This document shows positions 16,585-25,168 of a stretch of 32,722 nucleotides of DNA, piece after piece; positions within the stretch are counted from its first letter, which is position 1, and each line of letters starts with the position of its first letter. A program made the position numbers and the translations under genes. Source of the DNA: Marinobacter denitrificans (GTDB lineage Bacteria; Pseudomonadota; Gammaproteobacteria; Pseudomonadales; Oleiphilaceae); assembly GCF_008795955.1 (NCBI RefSeq), contig NZ_VMHN01000015.1:1-32722 (forward strand). Reading direction: 5' to 3'. The notes beneath the pieces are model-generated. The model ran no database searches. It saw only the letters and a program-made list of their open reading frames with translations, and had not been told where the DNA came from.

Positions 16585-17329
16585 ATGCAGTTGTCACGCC
16601 TGATGTTCCCCAATTCTGTCGGACGAAAAGAACTGATTCGAACCCTCGAACGCCTGACCGAAAGAGACTGGGACCTGACCATCGAATTTGGTGGCGATAC
16701 GCACAACCAGGACCTCCACCGAGCCCTGAATCGGTTCATGCGCAGCCTGGAGCAGGAAATATCCCATTCCACCCGCACCGCGATTGCCATGTCGGCGGCG
16801 GCGCCGAGGCTTTCCGAACTGGCAACTGGCAACTGGCAGCCAGACGCAGAGTGATGCCCTTTCCTCCGCCTCACTGAACATCGCCAGCGCGGTTGAGGAA
16901 ATGGCAACCACCATCAAGCATGACCTGAGTCACCACACCCACGATATGGCGGAGTTTTCCACCGGTGTTACCCGTGCCATGGTGGAAGGCGAAAAGGCAA
17001 GCGACCAACTACAACAGGAGATCCAGAGGGTTGATGACCAGGTTCAGGCTCTATCAGCCGAAGTCGAAACACTCAGCGCCAACGCCCGACAGATCGGCGA
17101 CATTATCGGAATGATCGACGGCATTGCCCAGCAGACCAATCTGCTGGCACTGAATGCCGCCATCGAGGCCGCACGGGCCGGTGAACATGGGCGCGGTTTT
17201 TCCGTTGTGGCAGGGGAAGTGCGTAGCCTGGCCCGCCAGACAGCGGAAGCGACCGACCGGGTCCAGGACATGGTAAGCCAGGCCCAGGCGGGCATTAACA
17301 AGGCCGTGGCGCTGGGCAACGACACTGCA
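16585..17329 (+). pseudogene. Soluble methyl-accepting chemotaxis protein, frameshifted and cut by a transposase
   Basis: ATG 16585 has GGAGG seven bases before it. No transmembrane segment is seen, so this is a cytoplasmic chemoreceptor. The first frame (M-Q-L-S-R-L-M-F-P-N) stops at 16854 because a 7-base repeat has one copy too many (16817-16837). With two copies it would continue as S-Q-T-Q-S-D-A-L-S-S. The signalling hairpin tip is present: G-I-A-Q-Q-T-N-L-L-A-L-N-A-A-I-E-A-A-R and G-R-G-F-S-V-V-A-G-E-V-R. At about 17329 the frame passes without a stop into a Tn21-type transposase, so the descending methylation helix is missing. Divergent from the Amt fusion with a shared NtrC-type site: perhaps ammonium taxis (inference). 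Confidence 0.85.
16817..16837 (+). repeat. Heptanucleotide tandem repeat (AACTGGC x3) in the chemoreceptor gene
   Basis: Three perfect tandem copies of AACTGGC. Because 7 is not a multiple of 3, each gain or loss shifts frame. Two copies give the long chemoreceptor frame; three copies, as here, give a premature stop. Confidence 0.85.
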
Positions 17330-20071
17330 CTGCCCGAGTCCGTGATCCAGTGGGTGGTCAAGCAGGTCCAGACCGACCCCACGAGTTGGGCGAAGTACGG
17401 CGAGCGCGACGTGACCCGCCGCGAGCATGCCCAGGAACTGCGCACCTACCTGCAACTGTCCCCGTTCGGCCTGTCAGATTTTTGCTCCCTGGTGCACGAG
17501 CTGACCGAGCTGGCCCAGCAGACCGACAAGGGCTTGTTGTTGGCCGAGCAGGCGCTAGAGAATCTGCGGCGGAAACGGCGGATACTGCCGACGCTGAGAG
17601 TGATTGATCGGGCTTGCTCGGAAGCCATTGCGCGAGCCAATCGAAGGATCTACCGCGCTCTTGTCGAGCCGTTGAGTCGTCAGCATCGCAACAAGCTCGA
17701 TGAACTACTCACGGTCAAGATTGGCAGCAACATCACCTGGCTGACCTGGTTGCGGCAGTCGCCGCTGAAACCTAATTCACGGCACATGATCGAGCACATC
17801 GAACGGTTGAAGATATTCCAGTTGGTGGACTTGCCAGAAAATCTCGGCTTGCATATCCACCAGAACCGATTGCTCAAGCTGGCCCGCGAGGGCGGACAGA
17901 TGACACCGCAAGACCTCGGCAAGTTCGAGCCGGAGAGGCGCTATGCGACCCTGGTCGCCGTGGTGCTGGAAAGCACCGCGACCGTGATCGACGAGCTGAT
18001 CGATTTGCACGACCGCATCCTGGTCAAACTGTTCAGCCGTGCGAAGAACAAGCACCAGCAGCATTTCCAGAAGCAGGGCAAGGTGATCAACGACAAGGTA
18101 CGACTCTACTCGAAGATCGGCCAGGCCCTGCTGGACGCCAAAGCGTCCGGTATTGATCCGTTCATCGCCATTGAGGCGGTGATTCTCTGGAACGAGTTCA
18201 CCCAGAGCGTTGGCGAGGCCGAGCTGCTGGCACGGCCGGCGGCCTTCGACCACCTGCTCCTGGTCAGCGAGAATTTCAACACGCTGCGCCGCTATACCCC
18301 GGCCTTCCTGGAGGTGCTTCAGCTCCGAGCTGCTCCGGCATCGCAAGCGGTGCTAGATGCCGTCCAGACCCTGCGCGAGATGAACGCCGATAACCTGCGC
18401 AAGGTGCCGTCCGACGCACCAACCGCCTTCATCAAGCCCCGCTGGAAACCGCTTGTGCACACACCGGAAGGCATCGACCGGCGTTTCTACGAGATATGTG
18501 CTCTTTCCGAACTGAAGAACGCACTGCGTTCCGGCGACATCTGGGTCAAAGGGTCGCGGCAATTCCGCGACTTTGACGACTATCTACTGCCCCCCGAGAC
18601 ATTCTCCGCACTCAAGCGGGACCAGGCATTGCCACTGGCGATCACCCCGAACAGCGACCAGTACCTGGAAGAGCGCTTGCAGTTGCTGGACGAACAGTTG
18701 GCTACTGTCGCTCGATTGGCCAAGGACAACGAACTGCCCGACGCCATCCTTACCGAGTCCGGGCTGAAAATCACGCCACTGGATACGGCGCAGGCGCTGA
18801 TCGACCAGGCGAGCCAGCTACTGCCGCGCATCAAGATCACCGAGTTGCTGATGGACGTGGATGAGTGGACGGGCTTCACCCGCCACTTCACGCATCTGAA
18901 GGATGGCGCACAGGCGAAAGACCGAACGCTACTTCTGACGGCGATCCTGGGCGATGCCATCAACCTGGGCCTGACCAAGATGGCCGAGTCGAGTCCGGGC
19001 ATGACCTACGCCAAGCTATCCTGGTTGCAAGCCTGGCACATCCGTGACGAAACCTACTCGACGGCCCTGGCCGAGCTGGTCAACAGCCAGTTCCGTCATG
19101 CTTTTGCCGCCCACTGGGGCGACGGCACCACCTCATCCTCCGATGGCCAGCGCTTCCGTGCCGGTGGCCGTGGCGAGAGTACCGGGCACGTCAACCCGAA
19201 GTACGGCAGCGAGCCGGGACGGCTGTTCTACACGCACATCTCCGACCAATACGCACCGTTCAGCACCCGCGTGGTGAATGTCGGCGTGCGCGACTCCACC
19301 TATGTACTCGATGGCCTGCTGTATCACGAGTCCGACCTACGGATCGAGGAGCACTACACCGATACGGCGGGTTTCACCGATCACGTTTTCGCGCTGATGC
19401 ACCTGCTGGGCTTCCGTTTCGCCCCGCGCATCCGCGACCTTTGCGAAACCAAGCTGTATGTACCGAATAGCGCCCAGGACTACCCGACACTGCGCCCGAT
19501 GATCGGCGGCACTCTGAACATCAAGCACGTCCGCGCTCACTGGGACGAGATTCTGCGGCTGGCCGCGTCGATCAAACAGGGCACTGTCACTGCCTCGTTG
19601 ATGCTGCGCAAGCTCGGCAGTTATCCTCGCCAGAACGGCCTGGCCGTGGCCCTGCGCGAGTTGGGCAGGATCGAACGCACGCTGTTCATCCTGGACTGGT
19701 TGCAAAGTGTGGAGTTGCGCCGCCGCGTACATGCCGGGTTGAACAAGGGCGAGGCGCGCAACGCCCTGGCCAGGGCGGTATTCTTCAACCGTCTCGGCGA
19801 GGTCAGGGATCGGAGCTTCGAGCAACAACGCTACCGGGCCAGCGGCCTCAACCTGGTGACGGCCGACATCGTGCTGTGGAACACCGTGTACCTGGAGCGT
19901 GCCACCCAGGCGCTGGGCGAGGCCGGCACACCGGTGGGCGGTGACCTGCTGCAATACCTTTCGCCACTGGGCTGGGAGCACATTAATCTGACCGGCGATT
20001 ACGTTTGGCGACAGAGCCGCAAGCTGGAAGGCGGGAAGTTCAGGCCGCTACGGCGACTCGGGAAACCTTAG
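17330..20071 (+). pseudogene. tnpA: Tn21/Tn501-type TnpA lacking its N-terminus, fused in frame to the chemoreceptor
   Basis: From L-P-E-S-V-I-Q-W-V to the end, the sequence follows Tn21-subgroup transposase closely: T-R-R-E-H, L-T-E-L-A-Q-Q-T-D-K-G, K-P-N-S-R-H-M-I-E-H-I-E-R-L, S-G-D-I-W-V. The DDE domain holds W-G-D-G-T-T-S-S-S-D-G-Q, H-Y-T-D-T-A-G-F-T-D-H and N-R-L-G-E. The first 80 or so residues (part of the DNA-binding region) are missing and replaced by chemoreceptor sequence. All catalytic acidic residues survive. The stop (20069-20071) overlaps the terminal inverted repeat, as in Tn21-type elements. No resolvase, res site or left end remains, so the element cannot move alone. Confidence 0.9.
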
Positions 20072-20104
20072 CGTACGATTTTTTCCGAATTCTGCGGGCT
20101 CCCC
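20067..20104. repeat. 38-bp terminal inverted repeat, Tn1721/Tn501 type
   Basis: Read from the minus strand it begins GGGGAGCCCGCAGAATTC at 20104 and ends GTACGCTAAG at 20067, the known form of Tn501/Tn1721 ends. It marks the right end of the transposon, immediately abutting an IS1182-like transposase tail. Confidence 0.9.
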
Positions 20105-20242
20105 GTGTTCGGAATTATCAAACAGGTGATGGGCTTGAGACAGTTCTCGATGAGGGGGCTGGAGAAGGTTGCGGGCGAGTGGACGTTAGCCACGCTGGCG
20201 TGGAATGTGAAGCGGATGAGCGTGTTGAAAATGGCGCAGTGA
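20105..20242 (+). pseudogene. IS1182/IS5-superfamily transposase, last 45 codons
   Basis: Directly after the Tn21-type end, the frame reads V-F-G-I-I-K-Q-V-M-G-L-R-Q-F-S and G-L-E-K-V-A-G-E-W, then L-A-W-N-V-K-R-M and a stop at 20240-20242. This is the C-terminus of IS1182-type DDE transposases. The Tn21-type element apparently inserted into or recombined with this gene; the upstream part is not in the window. Confidence 0.75.
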
Positions 20243-20407
20243 GGGCCTTTTCACCCGCCCAAAGGCCTTTCTGGAGCACCTAAAAGTGCCATAGAGGCCA
20301 ATCTGGACTCCCTGATGACCACTAAGGGTCAAACTCGGGAAGCCACGCGAACAAGGCAACTTTAAATAACACCTGTCAGGTGCAAGTCCGACAGGCTGCT
20401 AGGCGAA

Positions 20408-20551
20408 TTCCGCTTAGCTGCTGTTGCAATTTCGACCTCATCAGCACGGCGCCCGGCATCGAGACAAAGATTCTCCTGTAAGGAAAAAGCGTGAGCCATT
20501 TCAAACGCATCGCAACGATGCGCAGCAGGTCGTCGCCTATGATCAATTGCC
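20408..20551 (-). pseudogene. Decayed GGDEF-domain fragment
   Basis: The minus strand reads I-I-G-D-D-L-L-R-I-V-A-M-R-L-K in one frame and, after a break, G-R-R-A-D-E-V-E-I-A-T in another. These look like the G-H-x-x-G-D-x-L-L helix and the A-R-L-G-G-D-E-F-E-I active-site strand of a diguanylate cyclase after several small changes. Short and degenerate, so only a tentative call. It could be the missing front half of the GGDEF tail seen at 9832-10115. Confidence 0.4.
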
Positions 20552-20759
20552 TCTACATAATGCATGTCAGCCTGTCCGTTCTATTTCATCTGCCAAAATC
20601 GGTCCTAGTGCCCCGCATAAACGGGACACCTAAGTGGAACGGACTGACTGCGCTAACGTTATAGAATACCTTCGGTTCTGTTCGACTCCGCGGACAGCCT
20701 AACTGGTCGTAAGCGGCCAGAATCGTCGGGTCGAGGGTCGCCAGTTTGTTTGGTGAACG
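20552..20759. other. Stretch without gene
   Basis: About 200 bases with no coding pattern, downstream of the large chemoreceptor gene. It holds an imperfect hairpin (GTGCCCCG/CGGGACAC, 20608-20629) that might be an IS end, but I could not assign it. Confidence 0.35.
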
Positions 20760-22901
20760 TCAACCGGTTTGGCTCACTTGGAACTGGGCCGTCAGGGCCT
20801 GCAACTTACGAGCAGAAGCGCCAGTTAGCTCTGCCTTGTCTGTCAGCTGCCGAATAACCGTGGTCATCTCCCGTGTGCCCAGGCTTACCGTATTGGTACG
20901 CTGACCTTGGATTTCGCCTGTTTCGGCAATTGTGTCAATGGCCATGAAAAGGCGATCAACAACCTCCGTTAGCTGGGAATTATCCTCTGCGGCTGCTTCC
21001 GTCTTACGCAGACGAACTTCCATATCAGCCATCCCTTTTTCCATCGTAACGACCGCTTGCTGGGTCTCTTCCTGGACCATCGCCAGACGCTCAGCGATTT
21101 CTTTAGTGGCGCCCGTGGTCCGGTGAGCCAGATTTCGGACTTCATCAGCTACGACGGAGAACCCGCGCCCGTGCTCCCCGGCACGAGCTGCCTCAATAGC
21201 GGCGTTCAGCGCCAGAAGGTTGGTCTGATCAGCGATTTCATCGATGATTCCTGCCATATCGGCTATTTCCCGGGTGCGATCGTTCGCGCCCTGAATGCTT
21301 CGTGCGGACTTACTAATCACCTGCCGTACCGCGTCGGTTTCCCTGCTCACCTGGGCCAGGCGCTCACGGGCGCTGTTCACTACCTCGTCCATAGTGGCCC
21401 TCATATCGTGGGCGGTACTGGACGCGCTACGGATCTCCAGCTGCTGTCCATTTGCGCCCTCAAGCATGGCGTCTATTTCCTGGAGTACCGACATTGTCCG
21501 GTTTTCAGCTATGTGATTTTGCTCCAACAGAGCCTCACTGGAGCGTCCGGAATTCGTCGCTAACTGAATGACTTGGCCTACCATTCCGTCGAGGCTGTCG
21601 ATAAAGCTGTTCATCCAGCGAGCCAGGTCTCCAGTTTCATCTTGTTTCATGAGGCCCAGATCCACCCGCTGACTCAGATTCCCACCCCCTTCGGCAATGG
21701 CCCGGACAATATCTGCAAGCCCTCCAAGACGCTTGGCTAGAGGCTTCGCGATACCTGAACTGAAAACGACTAAGCCGCTAAACAGCATTAGACCGCTGAG
21801 CACTGCTTCCAGATACAGAGACATGCCACTGGTAGCAAGCCCAAGGTTTACGCCCCATAGAACTACCAGAAGCAGCCCCACTTGCGCGGTTAGCCGGTAA
21901 TCCACGGATCGGCGGCGATAAACCTCCTCAAGGTCTGCTTCACACATCATGCCCCATCGGTCGGGTGACCCGGGAAGGCTGAAGCTCACTCCCTTGCCGA
22001 TAACCGGGATATGGCGATAATCAGAGTACCCAGGGTACTTCACAAAAAGGTTCTCTCCACGTGCCATGGTCTCCCTGACTCCCGGATGGAGCTGCTGGGT
22101 CGCGGGGTCAATGAAGCGAACTTCAAATTCAGTATGATCGCGGATTTTCAGGGTGCCGAACCCTGTATCGATACCGTCTTTTAAATTGTCGCCGTGGCTA
22201 AAGGTGGCATCTTCAAACCGCGAGCGTGATAGCGCGGTCCCCGGCAGAACGGAGGAATCAAAATAACTCTCCTGCATGAATAGGTAGTTGTCACCAGACT
22301 CCTCGAATATGTGGCCCGCTTCCCGCTGTATAAGGTCGCTCATCACGTCGTTGGGAATCCGGGCGCAGACTGCAGCCGGGCTTCCGTCTGCCACCAAAAA
22401 CGGTTGGTAGAACATCAGCGTTACGTCATCATGGAAGCGCGACGTGGTGGGCCCCAGCCTGAGGGTAACTGGGTCCTTGTAGGGTCCGTGCAGGAAGCGC
22501 TCAGACAGACCGCGCCGAACCGCACCTTCGGGCAGGCGGTCCTCCTTCCGGCCGTGGGTAGTAGACCCCAGTACTTGGCCACGCTGATCGATCACGAAGA
22601 GTTCAGAGATGTCCCTAAGCCGCCCGCGATTTTCTTCGAGGAAGGCAGGAATCTGGTCCGGGGCGAGAGCGGAAAGCCGTTGTGTAAGACTCTCCAGGAA
22701 AGACCATTTGCTTTCGGTCCAGTCCTGCAGCAACGCAACCCGAATGCGGGCGGCGTTTTCGAAGATCTGCTCGTTTATCTGATACCGAGAGCAGTTCAGT
22801 CGGCAGGACCAGCTGAGCGCGAGCTTGCCATTGCGGCCGAACCAGGGTAACCAGTGCCTCTCACTGCGGGTGAGAGCCATAGCGTCGCTTTTCAATGTCA
22901 T
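20760..22901 (-). CDS. Methyl-accepting chemotaxis protein with periplasmic sensor domain
   Basis: 713 residues. About 45-370 is a Cache-like extracytoplasmic ligand domain. About 375-430 has two hydrophobic stretches (V-G-L-L-L-V-V-L-W-G-V-N-L and V-L-S-G-L-M-L-F-S-G-L-V-V-F). A HAMP-like segment (A-K-P-L-A-K-R-L-G-G-L) follows, then the signalling domain with tip D-Q-T-N-L-L-A-L-N-A-A-I-E-A-A-R-A-G-E-H-G-R-G-F-S-V-V. It feeds CheA/CheW in the inner membrane. The expected first transmembrane helix is polar (K-L-A-L-S-W-S-C-R-L-N-C-S-R-Y-Q); another frame over 22780-22820 reads more hydrophobic, hinting at two compensating indels. The start is 22901 or 22880; neither has a strong ribosome site. 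Ligand unknown. Confidence 0.88.
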   Translation of the reverse strand: MTLKSDAMALTRSERHWLPWFGRNGKLALSWSCRLNCSRYQINEQIFENAARIRVALLQDWTESKWSFLESLTQRLSALAPDQIPAFLEENRGRLRDISELFVIDQRGQVLGSTTHGRKEDRLPEGAVRRGLSERFLHGPYKDPVTLRLGPTTSRFHDDVTLMFYQPFLVADGSPAAVCARIPNDVMSDLIQREAGHIFEESGDNYLFMQESYFDSSVLPGTALSRSRFEDATFSHGDNLKDGIDTGFGTLKIRDHTEFEVRFIDPATQQLHPGVRETMARGENLFVKYPGYSDYRHIPVIGKGVSFSLPGSPDRWGMMCEADLEEVYRRRSVDYRLTAQVGLLLVVLWGVNLGLATSGMSLYLEAVLSGLMLFSGLVVFSSGIAKPLAKRLGGLADIVRAIAEGGGNLSQRVDLGLMKQDETGDLARWMNSFIDSLDGMVGQVIQLATNSGRSSEALLEQNHIAENRTMSVLQEIDAMLEGANGQQLEIRSASSTAHDMRATMDEVVNSARERLAQVSRETDAVRQVISKSARSIQGANDRTREIADMAGIIDEIADQTNLLALNAAIEAARAGEHGRGFSVVADEVRNLAHRTTGATKEIAERLAMVQEETQQAVVTMEKGMADMEVRLRKTEAAAEDNSQLTEVVDRLFMAIDTIAETGEIQGQRTNTVSLGTREMTTVIRQLTDKAELTGASARKLQALTAQFQVSQTG

Positions 22902-22991
22902 GGGCTAAATATCCGATCTAATGGTCCGTACTTCAATCAGCCAGGGCTGATTAACAGCGTTGGGCGTTGACGCCCAAGTCATAAATTCCTG

Positions 22992-23007
22992 AGCAAAGTT
23001 TACGCCC
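22992..23007 (-). promoter_or_regulatory. Sigma54-like promoter upstream of the large chemoreceptor gene
   Basis: The minus strand reads GGGCGTAAACTTTGCT: GGC, then TTTGCT with ten bases between GG and GC. This fits the -24/-12 spacing, though part of the -24 box is off consensus. Start of transcription would be near 22980, about 80 bases before the first ATG. Confidence 0.45.
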
Positions 23008-23060
23008 GAAATAAAAAATCTCCTTAAATCATATACGTATTAAATCTTGTTAAGTACGGT

Positions 23061-23077
23061 TGCACGATAATGGTGCG
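23061..23077. promoter_or_regulatory. NtrC-type binding site upstream of the large chemoreceptor gene
   Basis: The minus strand reads CGCACCATTATCGTGCA, a clean GCAC-N7-GTGC dyad and a 13 of 16 match to the enteric NtrC site. It lies about 55 bp upstream of the sigma54-like promoter at 22992, a usual enhancer distance. Confidence 0.5.
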
Positions 23078-23167
23078 TAAGCTAACTGAGTTGCTATAAA
23101 TTAGGGCATCACACGAGCCTGCTTCCGAGTATTTGGCCCAGCTCGTAGGGAACTAGACATGATGGAT

Positions 23168-23254
23168 TGACCTGCCCGTCCTCAACGATCGTGGGTTATT
23201 GTTGAGGACGGAAAGAAACCAACAGCAGAGCCACTTTGAGGAGGGCAGGTCATG
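23168..23254 (+). promoter_or_regulatory. IS110 transposase leader with alternative hairpins over the ribosome site
   Basis: Arm A (CCGTCCTCAAC, 23176-23186) pairs perfectly with 23201-23211, giving an 11-bp stem with a 14-base loop. The same 5' region (TGACCTGCCC, 23168-23177, plus TCCTCAA) can instead pair with TTGAGGA and GGGCAGGTCA (23236-23252), which contains the GAGGAGG ribosome site and the A of the ATG. The two foldings exclude each other, so one opens and one hides the start. This end of IS110 elements is also where the bridge RNA is encoded in some groups. Confidence 0.6.
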
Positions 23255-23559
23255 AATGAGTTTAAACCAGAAGCGGCCCGAATCGATACTGTTGCAGTGA
23301 GGCTGGAACTACCCGGGCAGGAACGTTACGCCGCGTATGTGGGCCTGGACGTCCACAAGGAAACGATTGCGGTGGTGGTGGCCGAACCCGGTCGGCAGGA
23401 GCCCCGCTCCGAAGGTGAGATTGCCGACCGCCCGAAATCGATTGAGAAGCTCGTGCGGCGCCTGAGTGAGCGGTTTGGTGGTGGTGTCTTACAGTTTGTG
23501 TATGAGGCGGAACCCTGGGGCTATGGCCTGTACCACCAGCTCGAAATCAACAAACTGAG
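23252..23559 (+). pseudogene. IS110/IS1111-family transposase, N-terminal fragment
   Basis: The start at 23252 follows GAGGAGG. Residues 25-60 give Y-A-A-Y-V-G-L-D-V-H-K-E-T-I-A-V, the RuvC-like DEDD domain with the first Asp, followed by G-E-I-A-D-R-P-K-S-I-E-K-L-V-R-R-L-S-E-R-F and Y-E-A-E-P-W-G-Y-G-L-Y with the Glu. The usual Y-E-A-G-P-C-G-Y-G-L-Y motif is altered at two positions. The frame then enters the left end of an IS21 element at 23560, so the remaining DEDD residues and the C-terminal Ser domain are gone. Confidence 0.85.
23553..23559. repeat. Target-site duplication, left copy (AACTGAG)
   Basis: AACTGAG directly precedes the TGCGTA end of the IS21 element; the same seven bases directly follow the other end at 26517-26523. 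IS21 elements make 4-8 bp duplications. Confidence 0.8.
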
Positions 23560-23670
23560 TGCGTATTCCAGATCAAGGTTGCCACTGATTCCAGACGAAG
23601 CCTGCCACCCATTCCACGCGAAAGCTGCCACTGATTCCACGGCAAAGCTGCCACCCCGGCAGGCTGCCTG
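23560..23670 (+). repeat. IS21 left end with multiple terminal repeats
   Basis: After TGCGTATTCC come four spaced units AAGGTTGCCAC, GAAGCCTGCCAC, GAAAGCTGCCAC and CAAAGCTGCCAC, about 22-25 bases apart. Such repeated transposase-binding units near the ends are a mark of IS21-family elements. Confidence 0.75.
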
Positions 23671-23743
23671 AAGCTCCATCAAAATCGTCCGGCGCGGGAT
23701 AACTTAACGGTACTCTGACCCTTTTCATCCGGAGATGGGCCAG

Positions 23744-23767
23744 ATGCCAGCGAAGAGGTTATCCATG
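23744..23767 (+). pseudogene. istA: istA start fragment (first 8 codons)
   Basis: ATG at 23744 with GGAG nine bases upstream reads M-P-A-K-R-L-S-M, the usual start of IstA transposases of this IS21 group, then meets TAA. The rest of the gene is displaced by the inserted recombinase element, so 23767/23768 marks its left boundary. Confidence 0.65.
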
Positions 23768-23906
23768 TAATGTTGCCGCCCGCGTTATGTTGTTTTCGAC
23801 TTCTATCTGTCTGATGAATTGGAGGTTTGCCTTAGCGCACGGCACATAATAAAACGCCGTAGCTCAATGATGACCTCCATTCATTTCAGTCAGAACGGAG
23901 GTTGTC

Positions 23907-25168
23907 ATGTTAGAGCACTATTTCATCCGCCCTCAGACAGTAGACCATGTTCGCAATGCCTGGGTGGGCCTATCGAGCAGTATGTGACCTGGCTTCATGA
24001 GAACAACTATGCGGCCAGGAACATCCATTCTCGCGTGCCCTTGTTGGTGCAGTTTGGGATTTACGCTCAGAGCCATGGGGCGACGTCATGGGATCAGATG
24101 CCCGATTACGTCGATAGCTTTGTTGCAGATTGGGTTCAGAACCATAGCCAATGGTGTCGCAATGCAGCTGATCGACGATGCGTCGAGAACGCTACGCGTA
24201 ACCCTGTCGCGCAGTTAATACAGGTAATTCTCCCCGGTCATGCCTTGCACTCGCGACCAGCTATGCCTGATCCGTTCAATGTCTCGGTTCCGGACTTCTT
24301 CTCGTACCTTCGGCAGGGGCGAGGGCTTCAGCAGTCAACCATTAATCATTACCGGCATTTCCTGCGTCTCTTTGAGCACTATCTTGAGAGGATCGAACTG
24401 ACGGAGCTACAGGCCCTGTCGATCCCAGTAATCAGTGGTTTCATCACCGAGTGCAGCGTCCGTCACGGTAAAGAGAGCCTGCGCTATGCCGTAGGCGTGC
24501 TGCGAGTCTTTTGTGGTTATCTCTACCGGGAACAGCTGATCACGGAGAAGCTTGCCCGGAGTATTGAAGCTCCAAAAAGGTACCGGCTGGCAGACGTGCC
24601 CAGGTCGATCTCGTGGACGGATGTCCGGCACCTGCTGGCGAGTGTCGATCGGCGATCAGCCGTTGGCAAACGAGACTATGCGTTACTTTTGCTATTGGTA
24701 ACCTATGGCCTTCGTGCCAAGGAAGTGGCAGCACTGACCCTGGACTCGATCGACTGGAAGCGCGAACGACTGCTGGTGCCTGAACGTAAGGCAGGCCACA
24801 CCACAGCCTACCCGCTCTCACCCGTGGTGGGCGAAGCGATCATCGACTACCTCAAGAACGGCCGCCCGAGGAGTCAAATGCGTGCTTTGTTCTTCCGGGC
24901 GTTGGCTCCTTACCGGCTGCTTGCCTGGTATGCCATTTCCCAACGAGCCGCACACTACCTTCGCCTTTCCGGTTTCCAGGTTTCGCGTGTGGGTTCCCAT
25001 ACGCTGCGTCATACCTGCGTTCAGCGCCCGATCGATGCCGAGTTTCCGCTGAAGACCATTGGTGATTATGTTGGGCATCGTTCACCTGAAGCGACCGAAG
25101 TCTATACCAAGGTTGCGATCGAGACCCTGCGTGAAGTCGCCCTTGGCGATGGGGAGAGTGTGCTATGA
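23907..25168 (+). pseudogene. Tyrosine recombinase (RIT first gene-like), single frameshift near the N-terminus
   Basis: The true start is ATG 23907 with GGAGG at 23897-23901, reading M-L-E-H-Y-F-I-R-P-Q-T-V-D-H-V-R. The loss of one base near 23961-23969 shifts it into the long frame G-P-I-E-Q-Y-V-T-W-L-H-E-N-N-Y-A-A-R-N. The long frame can be extended upstream to 23819, but that extension is not genuine sequence of the protein. The catalytic set is present: Arg in Y-G-L-R-A-K-E-V, H-T-L-R-H-T, H in V-G-H-R-S, and Tyr in E-V-Y-T-K-V. The SAM-like domain is at about 130-230. Its stop overlaps the next start as ATGA. Confidence 0.8.

Noticed and set aside
20370..20402. GTGCAAGTCC stretch resembling part of a group II intron or catalytic RNA
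   Set aside because: No 5' GTGYG boundary, no domain V hairpin and no reverse transcriptase nearby.
20608..20629. Hairpin GTGCCCCG/CGGGACAC as a transcription terminator of the chemoreceptor gene
   Set aside because: No T-run follows on either strand and the stem has a mismatch.
23780..23800. TTATGTTGTTTTCGAC as a Ter site for the Tus-like protein
   Set aside because: Only the 7-8 base core matches, and such words are expected by chance; it lies at the RIT-like element boundary.
23819..23960. N-terminal extension of the first RIT-like recombinase from 23819
   Set aside because: A better start with ribosome site and family-like sequence exists at 23907 in another frame; the extension is a product of the frameshift.
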